Notes: generated from the letters alone by a model not told the origin. A stretch of DNA of 64,000 bases from Candidatus Lindowbacteria bacterium RIFCSPLOWO2_12_FULL_62_27 (GCA_001784175.1 MFPR01000020.1:215248-279247), one strand, 5' to 3'; positions 26,615 through 36,409 are shown, numbered from the stretch's first letter. A program made the numbers and translations.

Positions 26615-27826
26615 TTAGCGCCAGCGCCAGACTTCGAGCAGTTCGCCCGGCTGGACGGAGAGGCGGCCTTCGGGCAGGACAATGAGGCTGTTGGAGCCGT
26701 AGAGAGACGTCACGAGATGGGATTCCTGCGGCCCGGTGGTCCGGACGACCGTCTTGCCGTTGTCGGCCTGGACGCGGCCGCGCAGGAAGTTGGTGAAGCG
26801 TGGATTGCCGCCGATGGGTTCGGAGGCTTCGGCGAATTCGCGGGGCAAATCGAGGGCCCGAAATCCGGCCATGCCCAGGACGAAGGGCCGGACGTAGAGG
26901 AGGAAGGTCACAAAGGTGGAGACGGGGTTCCCGGGCAGCGCAAACAAGAAGTCGTTGCCCTTGCGGGCGAAGAGAATCGGCTTTCCGGGTTTCTGGCGGA
27001 CTTTGTAAAACAGCGCCTTCATCTTAAGCCGCTTCTCCACCACCGTCTTCACAAAATCGTACTGCCCGGCCGACACGCCGGCGGAGGTGACGACCACGTG
27101 GCATTTGCCGAAGGCGGAGCGGATGGCGGAAGCGATCTGGCGTGGATTGTCCTTGACGATGCCGAAATTCCGGCATGGGATGCGGTAGTGTTCGAGGAGC
27201 GCAGCCATGATGTGGGTATTGACGTTCCGGACCTTCCCTTTCATCAACTTGTGGCCCGGTTCGACCAGCTCGTCGCCGCTGGTGAGGAGGCCGACGACAG
27301 GTTTTTCGAAGACAGGAATTTTTTGCGCGCCCGCCAGATGCGCCAGCGCGATCTCGGCCGGACCGAGGCGGTCTCCTTGCCGCAGCACCACGGCGCCCCG
27401 GCGGATGTCTTCGCCGGCCCGGCGAATGTTGTCACCGCGAAGCCTGGGCGGACGGTATACGTACACGGTATTCTGCTCTTCCCGCGTTTCCTCCACCGGC
27501 ACGACCACATCCGCCCCTTTGGGGATGGGCGCGCCGGTTGTGATCCTCATCGCCTCGCCGGCGGAAACCCGCCGGCTGGGGACCTGCCCGGCCCGCACGG
27601 AACCGACGATTTTAAGCTTGGTCGGCTCCTCGCCCTTTCCGGCCACATCGTCGTACAGGATGGCGAATCCGTCCAGGGCGGAATTGTCCATGGTCGGAAT
27701 ATCGCTGTCTCCTTTGACGTCCGCCGCCACGCAGGAGTACATGGCCTTGGAAACAGGTATCCGGACAGGCTTGGGCTTTGGGATGTTCGCTTTGAGAACC
27801 TCTTGAGCTTCCTGGAAACTAACCAT
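26615..27826 (-). CDS. moeA: Molybdopterin molybdenumtransferase MoeA
   Basis: MoeA inserts molybdate into adenylylated molybdopterin to finish the molybdenum cofactor. Conserved blocks are SKAMYSCVAADVKGDSDIPTMDNSALDGFAI, ITTGAPIPKGADVVVPVEET, GLLTSGDELVEPGHKLMKGKVRNVN, VTSAGVSAGQYDFVKTVVE and FALPGNPVSTFVTFLLYVRP. The 403 residues match the family. No other molybdenum-cofactor gene is in the window. It is divergent from the glycosyltransferase gene at 27941. Confidence 0.96.
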   Translation of the reverse strand: MVSFQEAQEVLKANIPKPKPVRIPVSKAMYSCVAADVKGDSDIPTMDNSALDGFAILYDDVAGKGEEPTKLKIVGSVRAGQVPSRRVSAGEAMRITTGAPIPKGADVVVPVEETREEQNTVYVYRPPRLRGDNIRRAGEDIRRGAVVLRQGDRLGPAEIALAHLAGAQKIPVFEKPVVGLLTSGDELVEPGHKLMKGKVRNVNTHIMAALLEHYRIPCRNFGIVKDNPRQIASAIRSAFGKCHVVVTSAGVSAGQYDFVKTVVEKRLKMKALFYKVRQKPGKPILFARKGNDFLFALPGNPVSTFVTFLLYVRPFVLGMAGFRALDLPREFAEASEPIGGNPRFTNFLRGRVQADNGKTVVRTTGPQESHLVTSLYGSNSLIVLPEGRLSVQPGELLEVWRWR

Positions 27827-27940
27827 TTAAGTCAAATAGCGCCCGTGAGATAGCACAAATGTTCCATAAATTAAGGGGGATCATATCAGATTTTTTGGAA
27901 AAATCAAGGGGAGTGTCCGCACGGCCGAAAAATAGAGCAT

Positions 27941-28702
27941 ATGATCAGTCTGGCCATGATAGCAAAGAATGAGGAGAAACGGATCGAGCGGGCGATTCGC
28001 AGTGTGCAGGGGTGCATCGATGAGATCGTGGTGGTGGACACGGGATCCGTGGATGGCACGCGTGAAATCGCGCGGAAGTTGGGCGCCGAAGTCCTGGAAC
28101 ATCCATTCCGAGGTGATTTTTCGGAGGCCCGGAATGTGAGTCTGTCCGGGTGCCGCGGGGATTGGATACTGGTTCTGGACGCCGACGAGTTTTTTCCGCT
28201 TTCCCCGAAAGTGATGCTGGAAGCGGCCGTGGAGGAGAGCGTCGGCGGTGCGCCGAACTGCTACAAGGGCTATTATCTTCTGCGGCACAATTACGAGGAA
28301 ACCGGGCAGGCGGTGACCTACAGCGATTATGTGCTGAGGTTGTTTCGAAACCGTCCGGGCGTGGCGTTCCGGCACCGGGTGCATGAGACGCTGGAGGAGA
28401 GCCTGGATCTCATCGAAGGCAAATACACGCACGTTTCCGCCATGCCGATCTCGCATTATCTGTACGAGCGCGAAGCCGTGTATCTGGACACGAAGCACGA
28501 GCGTTACGTGGAGGGCCTGAAGAAGGACATTGCGGATAATCCCGCGGACGCCGGCCGATACGATTTTCTGGGTTGCGAATACGCGCGGCTGGGCCGGCTG
28601 GAAGAGGCGGAAGGCGCGTTTCGGACCCTGCTGAGCCTGCAACCGGGGCATCCCGGCGCGATGGAATCCCTGGCGCTGGTCCTACGATTGAAAACCGGTT
28701 AA
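27941..28702 (+). CDS. Family 2 glycosyltransferase with short TPR tail
   Basis: The protein opens MISLAMIAKNEEKRIERAIRSV, the inverting GT2 fold seen in SunS/LPS-core-type transferases. VVVDTGSVDGTREIA binds the nucleotide, and LVLDADEFF gives the DxD motif (D80, D82). Residues from about 205 (DIADNPADAGRYDFLGCEYARLGRLEEAEGAFRTLLSLQPG) form tetratricopeptide repeats. There is no signal or membrane segment, so it is cytoplasmic. The acceptor and donor are unknown. It stands alone between the divergent moeA and the convergent polyprenyl synthase. Confidence 0.88.
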   Translation: MISLAMIAKNEEKRIERAIRSVQGCIDEIVVVDTGSVDGTREIARKLGAEVLEHPFRGDFSEARNVSLSGCRGDWILVLDADEFFPLSPKVMLEAAVEESVGGAPNCYKGYYLLRHNYEETGQAVTYSDYVLRLFRNRPGVAFRHRVHETLEESLDLIEGKYTHVSAMPISHYLYEREAVYLDTKHERYVEGLKKDIADNPADAGRYDFLGCEYARLGRLEEAEGAFRTLLSLQPGHPGAMESLALVLRLKTG

Positions 28703-28714
28703 CTCAAATTCGAA

Positions 28715-29737
28715 TCAAGTAAGGCAGGGCTTGGGCAGGCCCTCCTGCTGGAGGACGAAATCGCAGATGGCCTGGAGCGATGCGATCGCCGGGCCGGATT
28801 CGGGGTCGCGCTGGGCCGTCAGCAGATCACGGGCCTCGGCCAGAAACGTATCGGCCTCCCGGAGGCTGCGCGGAATGATGTCGTTCTGGTTGAGGTGGTC
28901 GGTGAGTGTTGCGCGCGCCTGCGGCGAGAGGTTGTGATGGGCGGCGAGGTCGCCGATGTCGGGTGCTGCGCCTGATTCCATCAGCAGAATCGCCGGGAGG
29001 GTCATCTTGCCCTCCGCCAAATCCTGAAAGACCGGTTTGCCGAGGTGATTTTCGGAGGCGGTGTAATCGAGGATGTCGTCAATCATCTGGAACGCAACGC
29101 CGAATTGCCAGCCGAACTTCCTAAATACCTGCCGACGTTCCACCGGGACCCGTGCGGCTTCGGCGCCGACCTCGGCGCAGGCGGCGAAGAAGTCGGCTGT
29201 TTTTTTCGAGATGATCTCCATATAAATTTCGCGCCGGCTGCGAGTTTCGGGTGACATGAGGACCTGCATGAGTTCTCCGTGGGCCATCCCGACGGTGGTG
29301 CGGGTCACGACCTGGACGGTGTGATGGGAACCGAACCGGTTAAAGATGTCGATGGCGGTGGCGTAGAGGTAATCGCCGACGAGGACAGCGGTTTTGTCAG
29401 TGAAGAGTTCGTGGAGTGTCTGGTGGCCTCGGCGCTGGTAGGCGCCGTCGACCACATCGTCGTGGATGAGGGTGGCGATGTGCATGAGTTCAATGGCGGC
29501 CGCCTGTTCGATGACGTCCTGGGGCGTTTCGGCGCGCGCCGCCCGGCAGGCGTGGTTGACGAGGAGGGTGATGGCGGGCCTCAGTCGTTTGCCCATGCTG
29601 CGGAATGCGCCAAATTCGCGTGGAAAGGGATCGAGCGCTTCCTCCACGATTCCCCTCAGCCTTCCATCCACGCGCTTGATATCTTCGGCGATCGGTTTAT
29701 AAATTTCAGCCAAGCTCACAGCGGTTTTCGGATCCAC
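28715..29737 (-). CDS. ispB: Trans-polyprenyl diphosphate synthase
   Basis: This prenyltransferase elongates farnesyl or geranylgeranyl diphosphate to the side chain of respiratory quinones. The first Asp-rich motif is LIHDDVVDGAYQRRG (DDVVD at 93-97), followed by ETRSRREIYMEIISKKTADFFAACAEVGA. The second is FQMIDDILDYT. GKRLRPAITLLV is also diagnostic. The 340 residues fit the octaprenyl/heptaprenyl/solanesyl group; chain length cannot be read from sequence alone. It is divergent from lepA. Confidence 0.92.
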   Translation of the reverse strand: MDPKTAVSLAEIYKPIAEDIKRVDGRLRGIVEEALDPFPREFGAFRSMGKRLRPAITLLVNHACRAARAETPQDVIEQAAAIELMHIATLIHDDVVDGAYQRRGHQTLHELFTDKTAVLVGDYLYATAIDIFNRFGSHHTVQVVTRTTVGMAHGELMQVLMSPETRSRREIYMEIISKKTADFFAACAEVGAEAARVPVERRQVFRKFGWQFGVAFQMIDDILDYTASENHLGKPVFQDLAEGKMTLPAILLMESGAAPDIGDLAAHHNLSPQARATLTDHLNQNDIIPRSLREADTFLAEARDLLTAQRDPESGPAIASLQAICDFVLQQEGLPKPCLT

Positions 29738-29824
29738 GTTGGAAGGGCACCTTACAAATGAAAGCGGCTGAAATCAAGCCCAATCGAACATTGAACGCCG
29801 GCCGGAGTATGATAAAAAAATGGT

Positions 29825-31717
29825 GTGAAGGAAGAGGGAGAGGCGAGGAACCGGCCGGCGTCGGAGACGCCGGCACTTGGGGCGCCGGAGGCGCTGATCC
29901 GGAATTTCTGCATCATTGCGCACGTCGATCACGGCAAGTCGACGCTGGCCGATCGCATCCTTGAAAAGACGGGCGCGGTGTCGAAGCAGAAAATGCGGGA
30001 CCAGTTCATGGACCAGCTCGACATCGAGCGCGAGCGGGGGATCACGATCAAGGCGGCCGCGGCGCGTCTTCGCTACAGCGCGAGGGATGGGCGTGTCTAC
30101 CAATTGAACCTGATCGACACGCCGGGCCACGTCGATTTTTCGTACGAGGTGTCGCGGAGCCTGGCGGCCTGCGAGGGTGCGGTCCTGGTGGTGGACGCGA
30201 CGCAGGGCGTGGAGGCGCAGACCGTGTCGAATTTTTTCCTCGCCCGGGAAAACGGCCTGACGATCCTCCCGGTCCTCAACAAGTGCGATCTCCCCCAGGC
30301 GGATCCCGCGCGGTCGGCCGGCCAGCTCAAGGAACTCGGCGTGGATACGAGGAACCTTTTGAGAGTAAGCGCGAAGACCGGGTCGGGCGTGGATGATCTC
30401 TTGGAGCGCATCGTGCGTGTTTTTCCGAATCCGCGGCGGGCGCTGGAAGGGCAGGACATATTACAGGCGTTGATCTTCGATTCACACTACGACAATTTTC
30501 GCGGGGTACTGGCCTATGTGCGGATTTTCAGCGGGCGGTTGAAGGCGAACGACCGCGTGCGGTTGATGGCGGCCGGGGTCGAGTCGGTGGTGACGGAGGT
30601 GGGAGTGTTTTCCCCGAGTCCCTTGCGCGTGGGCGGGCTGTCGACCGGCGAAGTCGGATACGTGGCGGGCGGCTGGAAGACGCTGACGGAGGTGGAGGTG
30701 GGCGACACGCTGACGCGCGCGGCCGGCGCCCGCGTGGAGGCGCTGCCGGGCTACCGGCGGATCAAGCCGATGGTGTATGCGAGCCTGTTTGCGTCGGAGG
30801 GCGAGAACTACGAGGCGTTGAAGGTGGCGCTGGAGAAGCTGTCGCTGAATGATTCAGCGCTGACGATCGAGCCGGAGGTTTCGGACGCGCTGGGCTTCGG
30901 CTTCAAATGCGGCTTTCTGGGTCTTCTTCACATGGAGATTGTGTCGGAGCGCCTGTCGCGGGAGCTTGGGATCGAGACGTTGCTCGCGACGCCGACCGTC
31001 GTGTACCGCGCGAAGGTCCGGTCGGGCGACGGCGTGGTGCGCTGGGAGGAGGTGCGGAGCGCGTCGGAGCTCCCGGGCTTGGACCGGCTGGAGGAGATAG
31101 AGGAGCCGCGGATCAAGTCTCTGATTTTCACGCCGACGGAGAGCGTCGGTCCGGTGATGCAGCTTCTGGACGAGCGGCGCGGGAAACTGCAGGAGATGAA
31201 TTATCTGGACCCGCAGAAAGTGATATTGACGTATGATCTGCCACTGTCCGAAGTGATCACGGATTTTTACGACCGCCTGAAGTCTCTCACGCACGGGTTC
31301 GCGTCCTTCGACTATGAGCCGGCCGGCTACGCCGCCGCCGAGATGCGGAAGCTGGAGGTGCTGTTGAACGGCAAGGAGGTGGACGCGCTTTCGCTGATCG
31401 TCCACAAGGACGACGCCTACCGTGTCGCCAAGTCGGTGGCTCAGCGGCTGACCGAGTCGATCCCGCGCCAGCTTTTTGAAGTGGTGGTCCAGGTCGCGTC
31501 GAACGGGCGAATCATCGCAAGGGATACGATCCGGCCCATGCGGAAACACGTCACGGCCAAGTGCTACGGCGGGGACATCACGCGCAAGCGGAAGCTCCTG
31601 GAGAAACAGAGAGAGGGCAAGAAGAAGATGAAGATGATCGGCGCCGTGGAGGTTCCCAAGGAGGCGTTCCTGTCGCTCATGCGGATCGGCCGGTCGGAAC
31701 CGCCGGGTCGGGGTTGA
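29825..31717 (+). CDS. lepA: Elongation factor 4 (LepA) GTPase
   Basis: EF4/LepA is a ribosome-associated GTPase that affects translation initiation and back-translocation. FCIIAHVDHGKSTLADRILE carries the P-loop; MDQLDIERERGITIKA, LIDTPGHVDFSYEVSR and LNKCDLPQADP follow. The EF4-specific C-terminal domain includes GFKCGFLGLLHMEI and KCYGGDITRKRKLLEKQREGKKKMK. A GTG start at 29825 gives about 24 extra residues before the normal N-terminus; no better ATG lies inside. The length is 630 residues. It shares one base with the start of the following PBP gene. Confidence 0.97.
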   Translation: MKEEGEARNRPASETPALGAPEALIRNFCIIAHVDHGKSTLADRILEKTGAVSKQKMRDQFMDQLDIERERGITIKAAAARLRYSARDGRVYQLNLIDTPGHVDFSYEVSRSLAACEGAVLVVDATQGVEAQTVSNFFLARENGLTILPVLNKCDLPQADPARSAGQLKELGVDTRNLLRVSAKTGSGVDDLLERIVRVFPNPRRALEGQDILQALIFDSHYDNFRGVLAYVRIFSGRLKANDRVRLMAAGVESVVTEVGVFSPSPLRVGGLSTGEVGYVAGGWKTLTEVEVGDTLTRAAGARVEALPGYRRIKPMVYASLFASEGENYEALKVALEKLSLNDSALTIEPEVSDALGFGFKCGFLGLLHMEIVSERLSRELGIETLLATPTVVYRAKVRSGDGVVRWEEVRSASELPGLDRLEEIEEPRIKSLIFTPTESVGPVMQLLDERRGKLQEMNYLDPQKVILTYDLPLSEVITDFYDRLKSLTHGFASFDYEPAGYAAAEMRKLEVLLNGKEVDALSLIVHKDDAYRVAKSVAQRLTESIPRQLFEVVVQVASNGRIIARDTIRPMRKHVTAKCYGGDITRKRKLLEKQREGKKKMKMIGAVEVPKEAFLSLMRIGRSEPPGRG

Positions 31718-33417
31718 TGATTCAGGGAGGCGGCGGCCGGCGGCTGTTCGACCCGTCGCTCAGAATTGGGATTGCGGCCTTCGGGGTGCTGGTGGGGTTT
31801 GCGTTCCTGTTCATCCGGCTTGGGTATCTCCAGCTCGGCCCGGAGTCGGACCGGCTGGCGAACGAGACCCGGCGCGTGTGGATGAACATGTTCGTTCAGC
31901 CGCAGCGAGGCCGGATCCTGGACCGCGAGGGCCGGATCCTCGCGGCGAGCATTGAATGCAAGTCGCTCTATGCGCATCCAACAAAAGTCAAAGAGAAGAA
32001 CCGGCTGGCGCTACTCCTGGCGAAACATGAACTGGAGTCTTTGGAAGAGAGCCTGGAGCGGCTGTCGTCCAGGAGCGCGTTTGTGTGGTTGAGCCGGGGG
32101 ATCGACAAGGAGCGGTGGGACAAGATCAAAGGGGAATTTGCGAAGATCGAAGGGATCGGCGCGCTGCCGGAATGGCGCCGGCGCTATCCGCTGGGCGCCG
32201 TGGGCGCCAACGTTCTCGGATTTGTCGGCGCGGACGGGCACGGACTTGCGGGCGTCGAATACACGATGGACGGCGAGCTGTCGGGAGAGCCGGGGAGCCT
32301 GAGGGTTGAGATCGGCGACCACGGGATGCCCGTGATCCGCGACGCGGCGGGCCGCGACAATCCGGTGTTCAAGGGCCGGGACGAGACGCTGACGATCGAC
32401 GCGTACGTGCAGGAGGCGACGGACCAGGCGCTGTCGTCGACCGTGGAGCGTTTCGAAGCCGCCGGCGGGAGCGTGGTGGTGACGGACGCGCGCGGGGGAG
32501 AGATCCTGGCGATGGGATCGTATCCGACGTTCGATCCGAACCGTTTTACGGAGTATCATCCGGCGCAGTACCGGAACCTGGCCGTGAACGCGATGTTCGA
32601 GCCGGGCTCGACGTTCAAGATCGTGACGATTTCGGTTCTGTGCGCGGACCATCCGGCGGCGCTGGCGGACCATTATTTTTGCAATGGCTACATCAAGATT
32701 CCGGGCGTGCCGCACGGCATCCGGTGTTATGCGTCGCACGGGCCACTGACGTTCCGGACGGCCGTGGAGGCGTCGTGCAACGTGGGGATCATCCGTGCGG
32801 CCCAGCGTATTCCGCAGGAATCGTTCTACCGGGCGGTGCAATCCTTCGGATTCGGAATTCCCTCCGGCGTGGAATTGCCGGGAGAGGAGAAGGGCCTCTT
32901 GAGGAAGCCGTACCGGTGGTCGCTGTCGTCGCAGACATCGATGTCGATCGGTCACGAAGTGGGTGTGACGAACCTGCAGATCGCGATGGCGATGGGGGCG
33001 ATCGCGAACGGCGGGCGGCTGATGAAACCTGCGTTGATCCGCCGTCCCGGCGCCGGTCCCCGCCTGGTCCGGCAGGCGATGCGACCGGAAGTGGCGTACC
33101 AGGTTCGCGATTTTCTGGTTTCTGCCGTGGAAGGCGAGATGGGGACAGGGAAGAAGGCCAAAGTGCCGGGGGTGCGGGTGGGCGGCAAGACCGGCACGGC
33201 GATGGTGCCGGACCCGAAGGTTGGGGGGTATGATCCGAACCGTTTTATTTCCTCCTTTGTCGGCTTTTTTCCGGCCGAATCGCCGCGGTACGTGATTTCG
33301 GTGGTGATTCACGAGCCGGCCCCGGGCATCGGGCATTTCGGCGGAGATGTGGCGGCGCCCGCATTTTCGAAAGTGGGGACGGCGCTTCTCAAGCTGATCG
33401 TCCCGCCGCGGACATGA
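31717..33417 (+). CDS. Class B penicillin-binding protein (FtsI/PBP2-like transpeptidase)
   Basis: This septal or elongation-type peptidoglycan transpeptidase has an N-terminal membrane anchor (IGIAAFGVLVGFAFLFIRLGYLQL), a dimerisation-type domain with RGRILDREGRILA, and a catalytic domain with FEPGSTFKIV (SxxK Ser near residue 297), ASCN (SxN) and VGGKTGTAM (KTG). The ATG at 31717 overlaps the lepA TGA; frames before it lie inside lepA. It lacks a PASTA domain. Length is 566 residues. There are no mraW, ftsL or mur neighbours, unlike the usual division cluster. Instead it is translationally coupled to the Maf genes. Confidence 0.92.
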   Translation: MIQGGGGRRLFDPSLRIGIAAFGVLVGFAFLFIRLGYLQLGPESDRLANETRRVWMNMFVQPQRGRILDREGRILAASIECKSLYAHPTKVKEKNRLALLLAKHELESLEESLERLSSRSAFVWLSRGIDKERWDKIKGEFAKIEGIGALPEWRRRYPLGAVGANVLGFVGADGHGLAGVEYTMDGELSGEPGSLRVEIGDHGMPVIRDAAGRDNPVFKGRDETLTIDAYVQEATDQALSSTVERFEAAGGSVVVTDARGGEILAMGSYPTFDPNRFTEYHPAQYRNLAVNAMFEPGSTFKIVTISVLCADHPAALADHYFCNGYIKIPGVPHGIRCYASHGPLTFRTAVEASCNVGIIRAAQRIPQESFYRAVQSFGFGIPSGVELPGEEKGLLRKPYRWSLSSQTSMSIGHEVGVTNLQIAMAMGAIANGGRLMKPALIRRPGAGPRLVRQAMRPEVAYQVRDFLVSAVEGEMGTGKKAKVPGVRVGGKTGTAMVPDPKVGGYDPNRFISSFVGFFPAESPRYVISVVIHEPAPGIGHFGGDVAAPAFSKVGTALLKLIVPPRT

Positions 33418-34865
33418 GGCCGGGGAATACGGAGGCGCTCCGCCGGAACCATCCGGAGTTGCTGGCGCTGCTGGAACAGACCGCGCCGCTGACCACCGCG
33501 CATCTTGAGCCGAGCCGTCGCGGGCCGGAGACGCTCGTCTGGACGGACACCGGCGGCCGGCGGCGTTTTTTGCACAGCCAGGTCGATCCGGTCGAGGAGG
33601 CGCGGAAGCTGGCGGCGGCCGCGATTGCGCCGGGCATGACGCGCGCGCTGGTGGTCGGGCACGGCGCCGGCCACGAACTGCGCGCGCTCGCGGCCCGGGT
33701 GGGTGAAGTGTGGGTGCTGGCGGCGAACGCGCCGCTTCTGCGGCTCCTGTGCGACCAAACGGATCTCTCGGACATTTTTTCCAATCCTGCCGTGCGCTGG
33801 ATCTTTGGCCGGCCCTCGAACATGGCGCGGCAGATGGCGGAGTTGATGAAGGATTTGTCCGGCCGGGAGGGCGAGATCGCCGTGGTGATCCATCCCCCGT
33901 TTGTGGAGACCGTCCCGGAGGAATTCTCGTCGGTGGTGGACGTCGTTCGAAAAATTCAGAGCGGCCGGGAGACGGAGGAGGAGTTGCGGCCGGTGGCGGC
34001 CGGGAATTTCCGGCGGAACCTGCCGGCGCTGGCGGCTCCGGGCGTTTCGAGCCTGTTTGGTCTGGCGCGAGGCCGACCTGTGGTGGTGGCCGGCGCGGGG
34101 CCGTCGCTGGACGACGCGATCGAGCCGCTGCGGGGGTTGTATTCATTTGCGTATCTCATCGCCGTGGACACGGTGGCGGAAGGGCTGGCGGAGATGGACA
34201 TGCCCGCAGACCTGATCGTGAGTCTGGATCCGCGCCCGGATTCGATGATTCATTTTCACTCCCGTGCGGACCGGCCGAGCCGCCCGGAGATTCTGGTGTT
34301 CACGCCGATCACGTATCCCGACATTGTGCGGGCATTTGAAGGCCGCCGGATGGTGGCCATTCCCCGGCGGCATTTTTTTTTGCATCCGATTGAAGCGGAC
34401 CTGTCGTGCAAGGGTCTATTGCGGAGCGGTGGGAGCGTATCGATTCTGGCCGCATCATTGGCCGCCGCGATGACGCCGGCCTATGTATGCCTGGCCGGTG
34501 TTGACTTTCAGGCGCGCCCGCGCCATTTGTACAGCCGCCTGTCATCGTATCTGCGTCGCGCGCGTGCGGAGTTGAGCCGGGTTTCGAGTTTCGAGAACGT
34601 CGAGCACGATTTTCTGTCCAAGGAACTTAGAAAAACGCCGACCCAGTCCACCGCGCCGAGGTTGGAGCATTACGCCTCGGATTTCCGGTTGATGCTGAGA
34701 GAAACGCCCGTGCCGTTCTACACGCTGGGCCCGTCCCTGGAAGGCGTGCGTCGCGGCGCGCTCCCCTGCGTCGCGGCGCCGCGAATGGACCGGCCGATCC
34801 GCGTTCCGGAGGAAGGAGGTCCGCTGCCATCGACGCTCATGCAGCGGCTGGGCATTTCGCCATGA
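33414..34865 (+). CDS. Motility-associated factor (Maf/DUF115) glycosyltransferase-like protein 1
   Basis: Maf proteins transfer nonulosonic acids such as pseudaminic or legionaminic acid to flagellin. The 483 residues contain the DUF115 core: GRPVVVAGAGPSLDDAIEPLR, FAYLIAVDTVAEGLAEMDMPADLIVSLDPRP and a downstream VCLAGVDFQARP. This GAGPSLD...D-P-D order is typical. It overlaps the upstream PBP and downstream Maf gene by 4 bases each, so all three are translationally coupled. Together with the flagellar operon at 10017-14700 it suggests glycosylated flagella. The sugar cannot be read from this sequence. Confidence 0.88.
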   Translation: MRPGNTEALRRNHPELLALLEQTAPLTTAHLEPSRRGPETLVWTDTGGRRRFLHSQVDPVEEARKLAAAAIAPGMTRALVVGHGAGHELRALAARVGEVWVLAANAPLLRLLCDQTDLSDIFSNPAVRWIFGRPSNMARQMAELMKDLSGREGEIAVVIHPPFVETVPEEFSSVVDVVRKIQSGRETEEELRPVAAGNFRRNLPALAAPGVSSLFGLARGRPVVVAGAGPSLDDAIEPLRGLYSFAYLIAVDTVAEGLAEMDMPADLIVSLDPRPDSMIHFHSRADRPSRPEILVFTPITYPDIVRAFEGRRMVAIPRRHFFLHPIEADLSCKGLLRSGGSVSILAASLAAAMTPAYVCLAGVDFQARPRHLYSRLSSYLRRARAELSRVSSFENVEHDFLSKELRKTPTQSTAPRLEHYASDFRLMLRETPVPFYTLGPSLEGVRRGALPCVAAPRMDRPIRVPEEGGPLPSTLMQRLGISP

Positions 34866-36409
34866 GCTATCTGGAAGCGAATCTCGAGGCGCTGGCGACC
34901 GTCCAGCCCATGTTGGCGGAGGAGCTTCGCCTCCATCCAACGGCGCGGCACATTGAACTTATGCCGCTCGCGGATGAAATCCCGACCCTGGACGCGATCA
35001 TCGTGGTGGGACTACCGTCCTGGGAAAGCCTTCTGTCCATCCTTGGCAGCCGGATCCCGGTGGTCATTCTGTCGCACGACGCACTGCCGGAGATCAGAAC
35101 GTACCTGACGCTGCTGGACATCCGGCAGGCGATTCTGTCCGGGAGAATCTCCTTTGCGGTCGGCGAGGACGGTGTGCTGCAGGTCCTGAACGACATTTTC
35201 GGCACGCTGTACCGCCGGCGGATCACGCTGTTCGGCCGGACGGGGTCGGACAGCCACGGGCGGGCGCTGAAGGAGCTGCAGTTTTTCGACACGCTCTGTT
35301 CGTCGAACCGCGCGACGCTGGACCAATTTGCGGAGGAGTGGCAGAACAACGTGTCGGACAATCTGCAGGATTTTCTGTCCGGCCCTTTTTTGGAGGACCA
35401 GGCGGGCCGATGGTCGGGCGGTGAAGCGGTGGTGGTGGCGGCCGGGCCAAGCTTGGATGAAGTGGACATTCCGGCGGCGTTCAAGGGGGCGCCGGTGGTG
35501 GCCTGTGACACGGCGGTTCCGGTGCTGGGCATGAGGGGGGTGGCGCCGGACCTGATCGTGACGCTGGATTCGTCGGTGTCCAACCAGGCCTATTTGCAGA
35601 ATCTGCCGGAGGAGATTTATCAGCGCAGTATTCTGTGCGCGACGCCCTTGGTGTCACGGCGCGTGTATCAGCGTTTTTCGAACGTCCTGTTTTATAGTTA
35701 CGGGCATCCGACGCTCGACCGTCTGCGGGCCCAAGGGCTGCCATTTCAACCGCTGGCAAGCGGCGGGAGCGTGGCGCTCACCTCGGTGGACATCACGCGG
35801 CTTTTGGGCGCGCGGCGGGTGTATCTGCTCGGATTCGATTTTCAGTTTTATCCCTTTCGCACGCACGCGCGAGGCACCGGCGCGGCGCTCAGGGCAGTGC
35901 GGTCGTCGAGCCGGCTGCTGCCCGTAGAGTTGTTCGTGTATGAGTATCAGAACGAGCTAGAGGCCACCCCGACAGGGGAGCATGCGCGGGCGGCGCTGAT
36001 GGACAGGAAATTCCAGAAATGGCGCGAATGGCTCGAGCTCTATGTCCGGAACAACGATATAGAACTTTTTCAAATGTCCCGGAACACCGCGCCGATTGCA
36101 GGCGTGCGGCCGGGCAAGCCGGAAGGAGGCGGGGGTTACAGCCGTCCGAACCTGCGTCGCCGGCCGATCCTGCCGGACGTGGAGCGGGATATGAAGTTTC
36201 TGTTGAAGGAACTCGACATCGCGCTGACGGTGTCGCCGGAGGATATCCCGCGGCAGGTATCGGGCCTACCGCGTGTGAATCAGAGTCTCGGATATGTGCT
36301 GGCGTGGTTATCGGACAAGCCTGCGTCGGAGTCGCGGGAGAAACTGCGTGCGATCCTGTTGAGGTATCGGACCGGCGTCCAAGCCGCGCTGGGCGGTCAG
36401 GGCCGGTAG
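34862..36409 (+). CDS. Motility-associated factor (Maf/DUF115) glycosyltransferase-like protein 2
   Basis: This is a second DUF115 protein, 515 residues, in tandem with the first. The core reads GGEAVVVAAGPSLDEVDIPAAFKGAPVVACDTAVPVLGMRGVAPDLIVTLDSS, followed by LASGGSVALTSVDITRLLGARRVYLLGFDFQF. Its N-terminal 180 residues differ from those of the upstream Maf. Tandem, diverged Maf copies are common where flagellin glycosylation is active, and each may serve a different acceptor site or sugar. It overlaps the first Maf start/stop by 4 bases and ends 13 bases into the convergent TPR gene. Confidence 0.88.
   Translation: MSYLEANLEALATVQPMLAEELRLHPTARHIELMPLADEIPTLDAIIVVGLPSWESLLSILGSRIPVVILSHDALPEIRTYLTLLDIRQAILSGRISFAVGEDGVLQVLNDIFGTLYRRRITLFGRTGSDSHGRALKELQFFDTLCSSNRATLDQFAEEWQNNVSDNLQDFLSGPFLEDQAGRWSGGEAVVVAAGPSLDEVDIPAAFKGAPVVACDTAVPVLGMRGVAPDLIVTLDSSVSNQAYLQNLPEEIYQRSILCATPLVSRRVYQRFSNVLFYSYGHPTLDRLRAQGLPFQPLASGGSVALTSVDITRLLGARRVYLLGFDFQFYPFRTHARGTGAALRAVRSSSRLLPVELFVYEYQNELEATPTGEHARAALMDRKFQKWREWLELYVRNNDIELFQMSRNTAPIAGVRPGKPEGGGGYSRPNLRRRPILPDVERDMKFLLKELDIALTVSPEDIPRQVSGLPRVNQSLGYVLAWLSDKPASESREKLRAILLRYRTGVQAALGGQGR

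Noticed and set aside
32011..34146. Open frame of 711 codons opposite the PBP and Maf 1 genes
   Set aside because: Low-complexity Arg/Pro/Ala composition antisense to two well-supported genes; it is a shadow frame.
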